Of a DNA stretch of 21,138 nt, positions 1 through 7,597 are shown one piece after another (positions within the stretch are counted from its first letter, which is position 1; every line of letters begins with the position of its first letter). Below the pieces are notes generated by a model. It was not told where the DNA came from. It searched no databases and saw nothing but the letters and a program-made list of their open reading frames with translations. The stretch is from the NCBI GenBank assembly GCA_944358225.1, contig CALVQP010000010.1, positions 1 through 21,138 of the forward strand, given 5' to 3'. A program made the position numbers and the translations under genes. The stretch is from an uncultured Bacilli bacterium. GTDB taxonomy: Bacteria > Bacillota_I > Bacilli_A > RF39 > UBA660.

Positions 1-218
1 GCTCCCTCATACGCTGTATTACACTCAACTACTACACCAGAAACTTTTTCTACAATTTTTTTAACCAACTCTGGACGCAAATAATTTTGATTACCTTCTT
101 CACCAGAATGTAATTTCAAGGCAACTTTACCTTTTAAATCTTTATTTAATTGTTCATAAATCTTAACAATACTTTCATCAGTAATTTTCTTTGTAAATAA
201 TACTTTAGCTTTTTCCAT
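1..218 (-). CDS. DUF362 domain protein, N-terminal part (cut by window edge)
   Basis: The first 72 codons of a minus-strand gene whose 3' part lies outside the window. The visible protein begins MEKAKVLFTKKITDESIVKI and contains KVALKLHSGEEGNQNYLRPE followed by VVVECNTAYEG. This pattern (a lysine/glycine-rich strand, then a VECNTAY motif) is typical of the N-terminus of DUF362 proteins, a family of uncharacterised proteins many of which carry iron-sulfur clusters further downstream; the cysteine cluster would be outside the window, so it cannot be checked. The ATG at 218 is chosen because AAGGTG sits about seven bases upstream; a second in-frame ATG two codons earlier (224) would have almost no spacer. 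It lies 54 bp downstream of the DUF2974 gene on the same strand with no hairpin between, so the two may be cotranscribed. Family recognition is fairly sure; function is unknown. Confidence 0.75.
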   Translation of the reverse strand, partial: MEKAKVLFTKKITDESIVKIYEQLNKDLKGKVALKLHSGEEGNQNYLRPELVKKIVEKVSGVVVECNTAYEG

Positions 219-272
219 CCTCATCACCTTTCTTTACTCAATTAGAACACTTTTTTTATTTTTGATGCAAGA

Positions 273-1364
273 CTAAGTTTCAATTTTATCCTTCTTTACT
301 TTCGGCCTTATACAATATTTAACATTAAAAAGCAAGCAATTAGCAAATAACTCTTTTGTCGATTTATCTAAACCTTTAAAACTTTTAAATAAATCAATAA
401 ACTTCTTCAAACTTTTAACATCATAAACATTAACAATTCCCGCTTTTTTAATGACTTCAAATATCGGATCAATAAGCATCTGTCTAGATTCATCATCATG
501 TTCTTCTAACCACAAAATAATACTTTTATCTAATCTTTGACTAATTTTAGATAATTTAGCTTGCTTAAATTCATTTTGATGCACTTGCCACGTAAAGGGA
601 GAATGAGCCATGATATCCATACGATTTGATTTAATTACTTTAAAATTTTCATTATGACGAAGTAATAATCCAACAACGCTGTAATTAGGAATAATATGTA
701 CTAAACGTTTTTCAATATTTTTATATTCTTCTGATTCTATTTCTTTCTTTCTTAATCCCGGCCCATCATTATTATAAATCAAACTTATTTTTTTATTAAC
801 TCTTTTTTTAGCATACATCGCGGCCACCATAGCTAAATTTCCACCTTTAGAATGTCCTCCAATTATAATATTCTTATCAAATATACTAACAGCTTTATTT
901 AAATAATTAATTGCACTAACTTGAGTATAAATTGGAAATTTATAGCAAAGAGCAAAATTTTCTTTCCATCCCACAATCAAATGATCAGTACCTTCAAAAG
1001 AAATAAATACTAAATCTCTTTTTATTCTTATACATAATGCACTAAATTGTTGTTGTTCATTACCCACATAAATATAGTTATATAACAACAAATTCCCATA
1101 TCTCTTGGTATTTTGCATCTTTTCTAACATCTTGTAACATTGTTTAAAAATAATCCCTTGTTTACAGTATTCCTTTAATGTGTTTTTCTCAAAAAATTCT
1201 CCTGCCGCATCTTTTAAAGATATATATTTTCTTTTATGTGAAACTATCCCCGCAAAATCAATATAAGATAAACAAGATAATATAATATTATCTACTTCGT
1301 TAAATTTAACCGTTTTAAAAGATGTATTTTTATACTCTTCAATATATTTAAGAATATTAGCCAT
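273..1364 (-). CDS. DUF2974 (Mbeg1-like) alpha/beta hydrolase
   Basis: A 363-residue protein without signal peptide or membrane segment, probably cytoplasmic. Residues 170-175 read GHSKGG, a nucleophile elbow of the lipase type with Ser172 as the likely catalytic serine; it is preceded by a strand (NIIIGG) and by FEGTD at 123-127, the usual oxyanion-region strand of lipase-like folds. DGPG follows at 200-203, and His254 in AHSPFTW is a candidate for the catalytic histidine. This arrangement, including GHSKGGNLA and NNDGPG, is characteristic of DUF2974, a lipase-like family common in Bacillota whose substrate is not established. The start ATG at 1364 has only a weak ribosome binding site (GGTG), but a strong promoter lies just upstream (1387-1415). 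It is divergent from the sulfotransferase gene. Family call is confident; activity on lipids or peptides is inference. Confidence 0.85.
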   Translation of the reverse strand: MANILKYIEEYKNTSFKTVKFNEVDNIILSCLSYIDFAGIVSHKRKYISLKDAAGEFFEKNTLKEYCKQGIIFKQCYKMLEKMQNTKRYGNLLLYNYIYVGNEQQQFSALCIRIKRDLVFISFEGTDHLIVGWKENFALCYKFPIYTQVSAINYLNKAVSIFDKNIIIGGHSKGGNLAMVAAMYAKKRVNKKISLIYNNDGPGLRKKEIESEEYKNIEKRLVHIIPNYSVVGLLLRHNENFKVIKSNRMDIMAHSPFTWQVHQNEFKQAKLSKISQRLDKSIILWLEEHDDESRQMLIDPIFEVIKKAGIVNVYDVKSLKKFIDLFKSFKGLDKSTKELFANCLLFNVKYCIRPKVKKDKIET

Positions 1365-1386
1365 AAATCACCAACTTCTTTTACCA

Positions 1387-1415
1387 ATTATATTATCTTA
1401 ATTTTCTAAATTCAA
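1387..1415 (-). promoter_or_regulatory. Promoter of the DUF2974 gene
   Basis: On the minus strand TTGAAT (1410-1415) and TATAAT (1387-1392) are separated by exactly 17 bp and lie 23 bases ahead of the ATG at 1364. This is a near-consensus housekeeping promoter. Confidence 0.7.
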
Positions 1416-1511
1416 TCCTCACTTATATTATTTCCTAATTTTTTTATTTAACTATTACTTTATTCATTAAATCTTCACATTTCTTTATTAAAATATTCTT
1501 AAGGAGGATCT

Positions 1512-2951
1512 ATGCCCAAAATAATTAAGCTACTTACAGTTGCCCTTATTATAGCTGTAGCACTTTTTATTATAATTACATTTATACCTAAAATCATAAG
1601 AAACATTCATAACAACAATATAGAAAATCCGGAATGGATTGCTAAAAATACGAATATCGTATTAGACAAATCGCTAGGAGAAAACATTTATAGTGTCAGC
1701 AAAGATCCAGATATTAATATCTACGATCTAAAATATCAAAACATCATTAACGAAAAATTAGCAAATTTAGATACTTCGGATGATTTTAAAAATCCTTTAA
1801 TTGTTTATAATTTATACGGTAGTAATGAAGCATCTTTAAATATTTATTTTGCTACTAAAGAAGCAAGTTATTTAGAATACTCCGTCCAAACAAGTAATAC
1901 TACACCTTTTCAAAAAATATTAAAAAATGATGGCCAAAATAATTTAACCACCACTCATGCTTATCAACTAATAGGTTTAATATTAGAAACTGAAAATACT
2001 ATTAACTTAACTCTAAAGAATAAAAGTAACGAAATCATTGATACTTACTCTTTTACAATTAATTTAAGTAATATAAAAGCCGCCTCTGAAATAAAACTAG
2101 AAATAACAGAAGGAGAATCTAAAGAAGAGTTATCTAATGGCCTTTATACTATTTTAGGTAACGATTCTGATGACCAAGATTATGTTTTTATGTATGATAA
2201 CAATGGCTATTTAAGAAGTCAAATTCCAATTATCGGCTATCGAGCCCATGCCTTATTATTTCAAGACGATAAAACTTATTTTTCTATCTCGCAAACTCAA
2301 ATTGCTCAAATGAACAACTTAGGTGAAATTACGGATATTTTCGATACTGGTTATTATCAATTACATCATGATTATACTTTTAATCAAGATGGCGATTTAT
2401 TAATACTTGCTAATAATACAAAAAAAGATACTGAAGAAGATTGTATAATCAAAATCGATATAGAAAGCAAAAAAATAACGGAAGTTATTGATTTTGAAGA
2501 TATGTTTCAAAGCTATGTCGATACATGTACCTTGGATACCAAAAGTGCTCGTGATGAAGGCGAAGATGGTCTAGATTGGTTACATTTAAATTCTATTGAA
2601 TACATAGATAAAGATGTAATATTAAGCAGTCGTGAAACTAGTTCGATTATAAAAATTAATAATTTAGAAACAAATCCCGAAATTAAATATATTTTAGCTG
2701 ATAAATCTATTTGGGAAAACACCGAGTTTGCAAATTATGTATATGATCAAAAAAGTAATTTTAAAGTTCAAGCCGGCCAACATAGTGTAAGATTAAAAGA
2801 AAAAATAAACGATTATCAATATTATTTAATTTTATATGATAACAATTATGGAAAATCTAATTCTCAACCAAATATTGATTATAAGCAAATCGGCATTCCT
2901 AACACTAAAAGTCCTTATGAAGGAAGTAACTCTTATTATATGTTTATTTAG
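1512..2951 (+). CDS. Aryl-sulfate sulfotransferase, main part (frameshifted near the 3' end)
   Basis: Arylsulfotransferase (ASST) moves sulfate from one phenolic sulfate to another phenol without PAPS. This 479-residue reading frame has an N-terminal membrane anchor (residues 5-28) so the rest should be outside the membrane, an N-terminal beta domain (about 45-195) and a beta-propeller-like part. Residues matching the family's active site are all present: the HH pair at 285-286, DWLH with His358, SSR with Arg374, and GQHS with His424, the position of the sulfate-carrying histidine in the Escherichia coli enzyme. The AAGGAGG at about 1500-1506 fixes the ATG start. The frame stops at TAG (2949-2951) after SNSYYMFI, yet the expected family sequence continues in another frame (see the fragment 2930-3190). 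The full protein would be about 559 residues. A missing base, probably one T in TTT at 2943-2945, restores it. Real lesion and assembly error cannot be told apart here. Confidence 0.85.
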   Translation: MPKIIKLLTVALIIAVALFIIITFIPKIIRNIHNNNIENPEWIAKNTNIVLDKSLGENIYSVSKDPDINIYDLKYQNIINEKLANLDTSDDFKNPLIVYNLYGSNEASLNIYFATKEASYLEYSVQTSNTTPFQKILKNDGQNNLTTTHAYQLIGLILETENTINLTLKNKSNEIIDTYSFTINLSNIKAASEIKLEITEGESKEELSNGLYTILGNDSDDQDYVFMYDNNGYLRSQIPIIGYRAHALLFQDDKTYFSISQTQIAQMNNLGEITDIFDTGYYQLHHDYTFNQDGDLLILANNTKKDTEEDCIIKIDIESKKITEVIDFEDMFQSYVDTCTLDTKSARDEGEDGLDWLHLNSIEYIDKDVILSSRETSSIIKINNLETNPEIKYILADKSIWENTEFANYVYDQKSNFKVQAGQHSVRLKEKINDYQYYLILYDNNYGKSNSQPNIDYKQIGIPNTKSPYEGSNSYYMFI

Positions 2952-3190
2952 TTGATGAAAAAAATAAAACTTTCGACCTTGTGAATAGTATTGAAGTACC
3001 ATACTCAGGAATTGTTAGTAGTGTCCAAATAAAAGATAACAACATTATAATTGATTCGGGAACTAAAGGTATTTTTGGCGAATATGATAGTAATAATATC
3101 TTAATTAGACAATTTAAAACTAAAATGAATAAATACATGGTTTATCGTGTTTATAAATATGATTTTAATAATTTTTATTTTATTAACTAA
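2930..3190 (+). pseudogene. C-terminal fragment of the aryl-sulfate sulfotransferase (-1 frame)
   Basis: This stretch is open from 2930 to the TAA at 3188-3190 in the frame one base back from the main sulfotransferase frame. From 2945 it reads YLVDEKNKTFDLVNSIEVPY and continues GIVSSVQ, ending in VYKYDFNNFYFIN. A VDE-x-FELV-VPYS-VSSVQ segment near the C-terminus is what ASST proteins have, so this is the missing last propeller blade, not an independent gene. No ribosome binding site supports separate translation: the only in-frame start, GTG at 2981, follows CGACCTT. The shift must fall between 2930 and 2949, and that interval has no canonical -1 slippery heptamer. Confidence 0.8.
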
Positions 3191-3213
3191 AATGAGATAT
3201 AATTTTTAAAATT

Positions 3214-3248
3214 AAAAAAGGAGTATATCAAAAAAATATACTTTTTTT
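3214..3248. terminator. Bidirectional terminator between sulfotransferase and WG-like gene
   Basis: AGTATAT (3222-3228) pairs with ATATACT (3236-3242). The stem is extended by two G-U pairs and by the flanking A run (from 3214) against the T run (to 3248). The A and T runs give a U-tract on both strands, as suits its place between two convergent genes. Confidence 0.75.
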
Positions 3249-3270
3249 GTATATTTTTACTTTAACAATA

Positions 3271-4047
3271 CTACAATTCTTTTTTAAGCATCTTTATTTT
3301 TTCACCAAACTTCTTATCAGCTTCCTCACTAATAAAATCTAAAAAACCATTTTCGGCACATATTTTAAATAAATCTTCATATGAAACTAAATATCCACTA
3401 GCTAATAGCACATACTGATCCGCTTGTGCATATCCTCTTTCATCAAAAATTGTTCCATCTTGAAAAAAGCTGGTAGCATATGCATCTTTATTACAACCAT
3501 AATGATAAAACTCTTTCATTTTTCCATCTATTCCAAAATAAGCGGACTTTCCATAATGATGTCTTCCATCATAAACTAAAGATAGAGGTATACTCCCCTT
3601 ACTAAAAGAACTTTCCTTTTGCCAAGCATTCCAATACCAACTATATAAAGAGCTTTCTTCCACCATTTCACCTTTCAAGTTAAGAAATTTAAAGTCTTTA
3701 TCAATCCAAGAAACACTTCCTTCTTTACCAACAATGGCAAAACCAAACTCATTAAAATTATAAGCAATATCATATCTATAAGGTAATAAAATATTGTCAT
3801 TTTCCCTTACATAAGCATATTCCCCATTTGCAGTTTGAACAACTTTATATCCATTTACAAACTCTTCAGCCTCTTGAACTATTATATCAGATCTTTCAGG
3901 TCGAGAATATCTAGGCAAACTAACAAAAATATTAGTTTGATCTGCTTCATACTGATTTATCGTATAACATACTCTTCTACTTTGATCTGGGCTAATGAAG
4001 ATTCTTCCACTACAAATTAAATTGTTAACTTTTTTTATTTTCTCCAT
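3271..4047 (-). CDS. WG-repeat-like protein of unknown function
   Basis: A 258-residue protein with no signal peptide or membrane helix. Residues about 70-125 look like two degenerate WG (KWG-type) repeats: NGEYAYVRENDNILLPYRYD, then FGFAIVGKEGSVSWIDKD. Further aromatic-rich, glycine-containing stretches (SAYFGIDGKMKEF at 168-180, GTIFDERGYA at 198-207) fit the same beta-repeat style. WG-repeat proteins are widespread and mostly uncharacterised, and I cannot assign a role. The C-terminal 40 residues are charged and probably helical. AGGAG six bases before the ATG at 4047 supports the start, and a promoter is visible at 4083-4111. It is convergent with the sulfotransferase gene and lies downstream of the ATPase gene, from which a terminator separates it. 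The WG assignment is moderate. Confidence 0.6.
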   Translation of the reverse strand: MEKIKKVNNLICSGRIFISPDQSRRVCYTINQYEADQTNIFVSLPRYSRPERSDIIVQEAEEFVNGYKVVQTANGEYAYVRENDNILLPYRYDIAYNFNEFGFAIVGKEGSVSWIDKDFKFLNLKGEMVEESSLYSWYWNAWQKESSFSKGSIPLSLVYDGRHHYGKSAYFGIDGKMKEFYHYGCNKDAYATSFFQDGTIFDERGYAQADQYVLLASGYLVSYEDLFKICAENGFLDFISEEADKKFGEKIKMLKKEL

Positions 4048-4082
4048 AACATTCTCCTACAACAAAAATATAACACGGCAAT

Positions 4083-4111
4083 ATTATAATTATCAATAAC
4101 AACTAAGCCAA
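4083..4111 (-). promoter_or_regulatory. Promoter of the WG-repeat-like gene
   Basis: On the minus strand TTGGCT (4106-4111) and TATAAT (4083-4088) stand 17 bp apart, between the ATPase terminator and the AGGAG of the downstream gene. Confidence 0.55.
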
Positions 4112-4124
4112 GAATTTTTTCATT

Positions 4125-4149
4125 AAAAAAAGTCAACTTTAAATTGACT
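4125..4149 (-). terminator. Terminator of the P-type ATPase gene, overlapping its stop codon
   Basis: On the minus strand AGTCAA (4144-4149) and TTGACT (4131-4136) form the stem and seven T residues follow (4125-4131). The TAA stop (4139-4141) lies in the loop, so the last sense codons of the ATPase form the 5' arm. Confidence 0.75.
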
Positions 4150-6751
4150 CACTTTTCACTCTTTTTCTAATATCTTTGTAAACTTCCATGATTAATAAAA
4201 CTATTAAGGCAATACCAACGAGTAAAATTAAGTGCCAAGGATTAATAGAAGATGTATGTAAAAATTTACTTAAAACATCACTTTCCATTACTATAACTTG
4301 TAATAAAACAGAAACTAAAACACCATACACAATTAATTTATTACTTTTCAAAGGTACTTTGAATGCTAAATTTTGCTCACTTCGACAATTAAAGACATGA
4401 ATATTTTGAATAAATACCATCAAAGCCATAATATAGCCGCGAGCTACATAAACATCCATATTTAAAAATTTTATTAAATATACCCAAACAGCAAAGACTA
4501 CTAATCCGATCGTTAAACCAGCCACTATTATTTCCTGCATCAAAGATTTATCAAACAAAGCTTCTTGAGGACTTCGAGGTTTTTGATTCATAATATCATC
4601 ACTACCACGTTCAAAAGATAAGGCAAAATCTTGAATTCCATCTGTTACTACATTTAACCATAATAACTGAATAGCTATCAAAGGCATCGGCAAATCAAAA
4701 GCAATGGATAAACAAAAGAACAATACCTCAGCTAAACCACAAGAAATTAAGAAATAAATAATTTTTCGAATATTACTATAAGCTATTCTTCCTTCCTTAA
4801 TACCAGCTACAATAGATTTAAAATTGTCATCAAGTAATATCATTTTTGATGTTTCTCGCGCGATATCTGTACCGCTTCCCATTGAAATACCAATATTAGC
4901 TGTTTTTAAAGCTGGAGCATCATTTACCCCGTCACCTGTAACAGCAACAAACTCTCCTTGTCTTTTTAAAGAATTGACAATTTCTAATTTTTGAATAGGA
5001 GTAACACGTGAAAAAACTCTTTTATTTTTTACAAATTCATCAAATTCTTCTGAAGATTTTTGTAAATATTTACTTACCTCATCTCCAGTAGTTACCTCCG
5101 AAAAATTTGCTGTTAAATCAAGATCTTTAGCTATACTAAAAGCTGTTAGTGGATGATCTCCGGTAATCATTAATACTTTTATACCTGCTGATTTACATTC
5201 TTTAATAGATTTAATTGCTTCTTTTCTTATTGGATCAATAAATCCAACCATTCCTTTATAATCTAAAGATTTAATATCTTGAGGTCCATACTTATTTTTT
5301 TTAGCAATTTCTCCACTAGCCAAGGCAATAACTCGATAACCCGAAGATGCCAAATTTTCATTTTGTTTTTTTAAGGTCTTTAAATCATAATTATCACAAA
5401 AGCTTAAGACCGTTTCTAAGGATCCTTTTACAGTACAATAAACCTTATCTTCTTGTTCATAAAATACTGCTGAATATTTATTTTCGGATTCATAAGGAAT
5501 AGTTTCTAAAATATTAATATTATCTAATTTTACATTTAATTTTTTTCCTAAAACTAAAAAAGCTATATCGATAGAATCTCCTGTAAAATTATTATTATCT
5601 TCTTGGGCTTCATTATTAATAGCCCCAAGTAGACCAAGTTCCAATACCTTATTATTATTTTTTACTTTTATTTCTCCTGCTACTTCATAACCAGTCCCTG
5701 TTACTTCCACAATTTCATTATCCGGAAATACGATTTTTTTAGCTGTTTGCTCATTTACTGTTAGGGTTCCTGTCTTATCACTAGCAATTACTGTACAACT
5801 ACCTAATGATTCAACTGAATGTAACTTCTTAGCAATTACATTGTTTTTAGCCATTTTATTAGACGCAATCGTTAAAGCCATAGTTAAAGCAAGTGGTAAA
5901 CCCTCTGGCATAGCACTAACAGCTAAAGCAATTACTGATAAAAAGACTTCATGATAACTAACACCTTTACTAATTAGTAATATAGCAATAATAGCTGCTA
6001 CTACTAAAATTAATAAACTAATCTGTTTTGAAAATTTCTCTACGCGTAAAGTCAAAGGCGACTTTTCTTCTTTAGTCTCATGAATACTTTTAGCAATTGT
6101 ACCTATTTGTGTATTTAATGCTGTTGCTATAACAACCACTTTAGCACGACCTTTAACTATCGTAGTACCACTAAACACCATATTAATCTGATCAGCTAAC
6201 GCCACATTATCTTTAGCAATAACTGCACTATTTTTTTCTACTTGCAAGCTTTCGCCAGTTAAAACAGCTTCATCCACCATCAAATTATGACATTCTAAAA
6301 TTCGACCATCAGCACTTACTTTATCTCCAGACTCTAAAAGCATTACATCCCCAACTACCACATCTTTAGCATCAATTTCTACTTGTTTATTATCTCGTAA
6401 AACATTTACTTTTACTTCTACCATTTTAGCTAAAGAATCAGCAGTTTTATTAGCTTTATTCTCTTGATAAGTTCCCATCACTAAATCGATTAAAACAATA
6501 AATATAATTGCTATAGCATCAACAGGTTCATTAACAATAAAAGAAGCTATTATTGCTACAATTAAAAGCAATACAATCGGATCGGTAAGCTCTTCAAAAA
6601 TAATTTTTAAAATACTTTTACGTTTAGTTGTGGGTAACATATTAGGGCCATCTTTTTCTAAACGAATAGCGGCTTCCTTATTGGTAAGTCCTTCATTTGT
6701 GCTTTCAATATTTTTTAAAACTTCACCTATTTCTTGTCTATAATAATTCAT
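4139..6751 (-). CDS. Cation-translocating P-type ATPase, calcium-type (P2)
   Basis: An 870-residue membrane pump with all signatures of a P2-type ATPase: N-terminal cation-ATPase domain, TGES (165-168) in the actuator domain, PEGL (282-285) in M4, DKTGTLT with phosphorylated Asp325, KGS (442-444) in the nucleotide domain, MITGD (528-532) and TGDGVNDAP (605-613). Membrane helices lie at about 58-92, 244-288 and 660-856. Compared with the muscle calcium pump, M4 Glu283, M5 Glu675 and M6 Asn700, Thr703 and Asp704 are kept, while the M5 asparagine of calcium site I appears to be glycine (Gly672). That supports a calcium exporter with an altered second site, but sodium or another cation is not excluded. 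GAGGG precedes the ATG at 6751. It is divergent from a TetR regulator, which may control it. The family is certain; the ion is inferred. Confidence 0.93.
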   Translation of the reverse strand: MNYYRQEIGEVLKNIESTNEGLTNKEAAIRLEKDGPNMLPTTKRKSILKIIFEELTDPIVLLLIVAIIASFIVNEPVDAIAIIFIVLIDLVMGTYQENKANKTADSLAKMVEVKVNVLRDNKQVEIDAKDVVVGDVMLLESGDKVSADGRILECHNLMVDEAVLTGESLQVEKNSAVIAKDNVALADQINMVFSGTTIVKGRAKVVVIATALNTQIGTIAKSIHETKEEKSPLTLRVEKFSKQISLLILVVAAIIAILLISKGVSYHEVFLSVIALAVSAMPEGLPLALTMALTIASNKMAKNNVIAKKLHSVESLGSCTVIASDKTGTLTVNEQTAKKIVFPDNEIVEVTGTGYEVAGEIKVKNNNKVLELGLLGAINNEAQEDNNNFTGDSIDIAFLVLGKKLNVKLDNINILETIPYESENKYSAVFYEQEDKVYCTVKGSLETVLSFCDNYDLKTLKKQNENLASSGYRVIALASGEIAKKNKYGPQDIKSLDYKGMVGFIDPIRKEAIKSIKECKSAGIKVLMITGDHPLTAFSIAKDLDLTANFSEVTTGDEVSKYLQKSSEEFDEFVKNKRVFSRVTPIQKLEIVNSLKRQGEFVAVTGDGVNDAPALKTANIGISMGSGTDIARETSKMILLDDNFKSIVAGIKEGRIAYSNIRKIIYFLISCGLAEVLFFCLSIAFDLPMPLIAIQLLWLNVVTDGIQDFALSFERGSDDIMNQKPRSPQEALFDKSLMQEIIVAGLTIGLVVFAVWVYLIKFLNMDVYVARGYIMALMVFIQNIHVFNCRSEQNLAFKVPLKSNKLIVYGVLVSVLLQVIVMESDVLSKFLHTSSINPWHLILLVGIALIVLLIMEVYKDIRKRVKSESI

Positions 6752-6951
6752 AATTAACCCTCTTATCCTTACTATTAATTATACCTTAAAGTAATCCAAT
6801 TATTTCACTCTAAATTATATTGTTGACAAATTAATGTAAATTATAATTTTTTATACTTACAAATTATGAATATGAATTTTGTTTCATCTTTGTCGTTATA
6901 CGTAATTTCCCTAATATTCCGCCAAAAATATATGATATTTTTATCACATTA

Positions 6952-6980
6952 TTGCTATTATTATCAATTTAAGTTATAAT
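6952..6980 (+). promoter_or_regulatory. Promoter of the tetR-family gene
   Basis: TTGCTA (6952-6957) and TATAAT (6975-6980) are separated by 17 bp and precede the AGGTGA ribosome binding site at 6987-6992. The rest of the gap between the divergent genes (6752-6951) shows no convincing operator; see the rejected items. Confidence 0.65.
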
Positions 6981-6997
6981 TTAAACAGGTGATTAAT

Positions 6998-7597
6998 ATG
7001 CCCCAAACAAGAATACCAACACAAAAAAGATCTGTGGAAAAGAAAAATAAAATAATCAAATATGGTTTTCGTTTAATGTGTACTAAAGGATATCATAATA
7101 CAACTACTACCGATATTGCTAAAAAAGCTGGAGTATCTACAGGTATAATATACCAATATTTTAATGATAAAAAAGAAATATTCGTAGCAGGAATTAATAT
7201 TTATTCTGAACATATCATGTTTCCAATTATTAATATTTTTAAAAATCGTTCCTTTACTATCGCTGATTTAACAGATTTATTTAATAAAATAATTAATGAA
7301 TATATTAAAAATCGTTCCTTAACTAAAGATGCACACGAACAAATAACGGCGATGGCTCATTTAGACCACGACATTGCTCTTATTTTAAAAAAACAAGAGC
7401 TTAAAAACGCTCTTGTGATTGTATCTTTACTTCAGGAAAATCAAATCCATTTTACCAACATGACCGAAAAAGTATATTTAATTATGAAGTTAATTTCTGA
7501 TTTTAGCCAAGAAATAGTTTTTTACAAACATGAAGGATTAAATTATGATAAAATGCGTGAGGAATTACTTAGAACAATTTCTTATACTTTAAAATAG
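6998..7597 (+). CDS. TetR/AcrR family transcriptional regulator
   Basis: A 199-residue protein with a clear TetR DNA-binding domain at the N-terminus: helix NKIIKYGFRLMCTKGY (17-32), then TTTTDIAKKAGVSTGIIYQY (35-54) as the helix-turn-helix, followed by FNDKKEIFVAG. The remaining residues (about 70-199) form the variable ligand-binding and dimerisation domain, and the ligand cannot be predicted. The start is ATG 6998, because AGGTGA lies five bases ahead; the longer frame from GTG 6989 would place that site over the start. It is divergent from the P-type ATPase, so regulation of that gene or of itself is the natural hypothesis. The last codons share a palindrome with the convergent neighbour: its TAG (7595-7597) touches the TAG of that gene (7598-7600). 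The neighbour's terminator lies inside this gene at 7387-7416. Confidence 0.92.
   Translation: MPQTRIPTQKRSVEKKNKIIKYGFRLMCTKGYHNTTTTDIAKKAGVSTGIIYQYFNDKKEIFVAGINIYSEHIMFPIINIFKNRSFTIADLTDLFNKIINEYIKNRSLTKDAHEQITAMAHLDHDIALILKKQELKNALVIVSLLQENQIHFTNMTEKVYLIMKLISDFSQEIVFYKHEGLNYDKMREELLRTISYTLK
7387..7416 (-). terminator. Terminator of the phosphoglycerate-mutase-like gene, inside tetR
   Basis: Read on the minus strand, ACAAGAGC (7409-7416), an eight-base loop and GCTCTTGT (7393-7400) form a perfect 8-bp stem followed by a T run over 7387-7392. It is the first strong hairpin with U-tract after the minus-strand stop at 7598 and lies about 180 bases beyond it, within the coding part of tetR. 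Confidence 0.75.

Noticed and set aside
2930..2951. Programmed -1 frameshifting in the sulfotransferase gene
   Set aside because: No X-XXY-YYZ slippery heptamer is present in the window where the shift must occur, and no downstream pseudoknot was recognised. The A7 run lies after the stop codon.
6829..6865. Possible TetR operator: TGTAA (6835-6839) and TTACA (6857-6861) in the divergent gap, and TTGTTGACAA at about 6820-6829
   Set aside because: The half-sites are short, widely spaced and expected by chance in sequence this AT-rich, and they do not overlap either recognised promoter.
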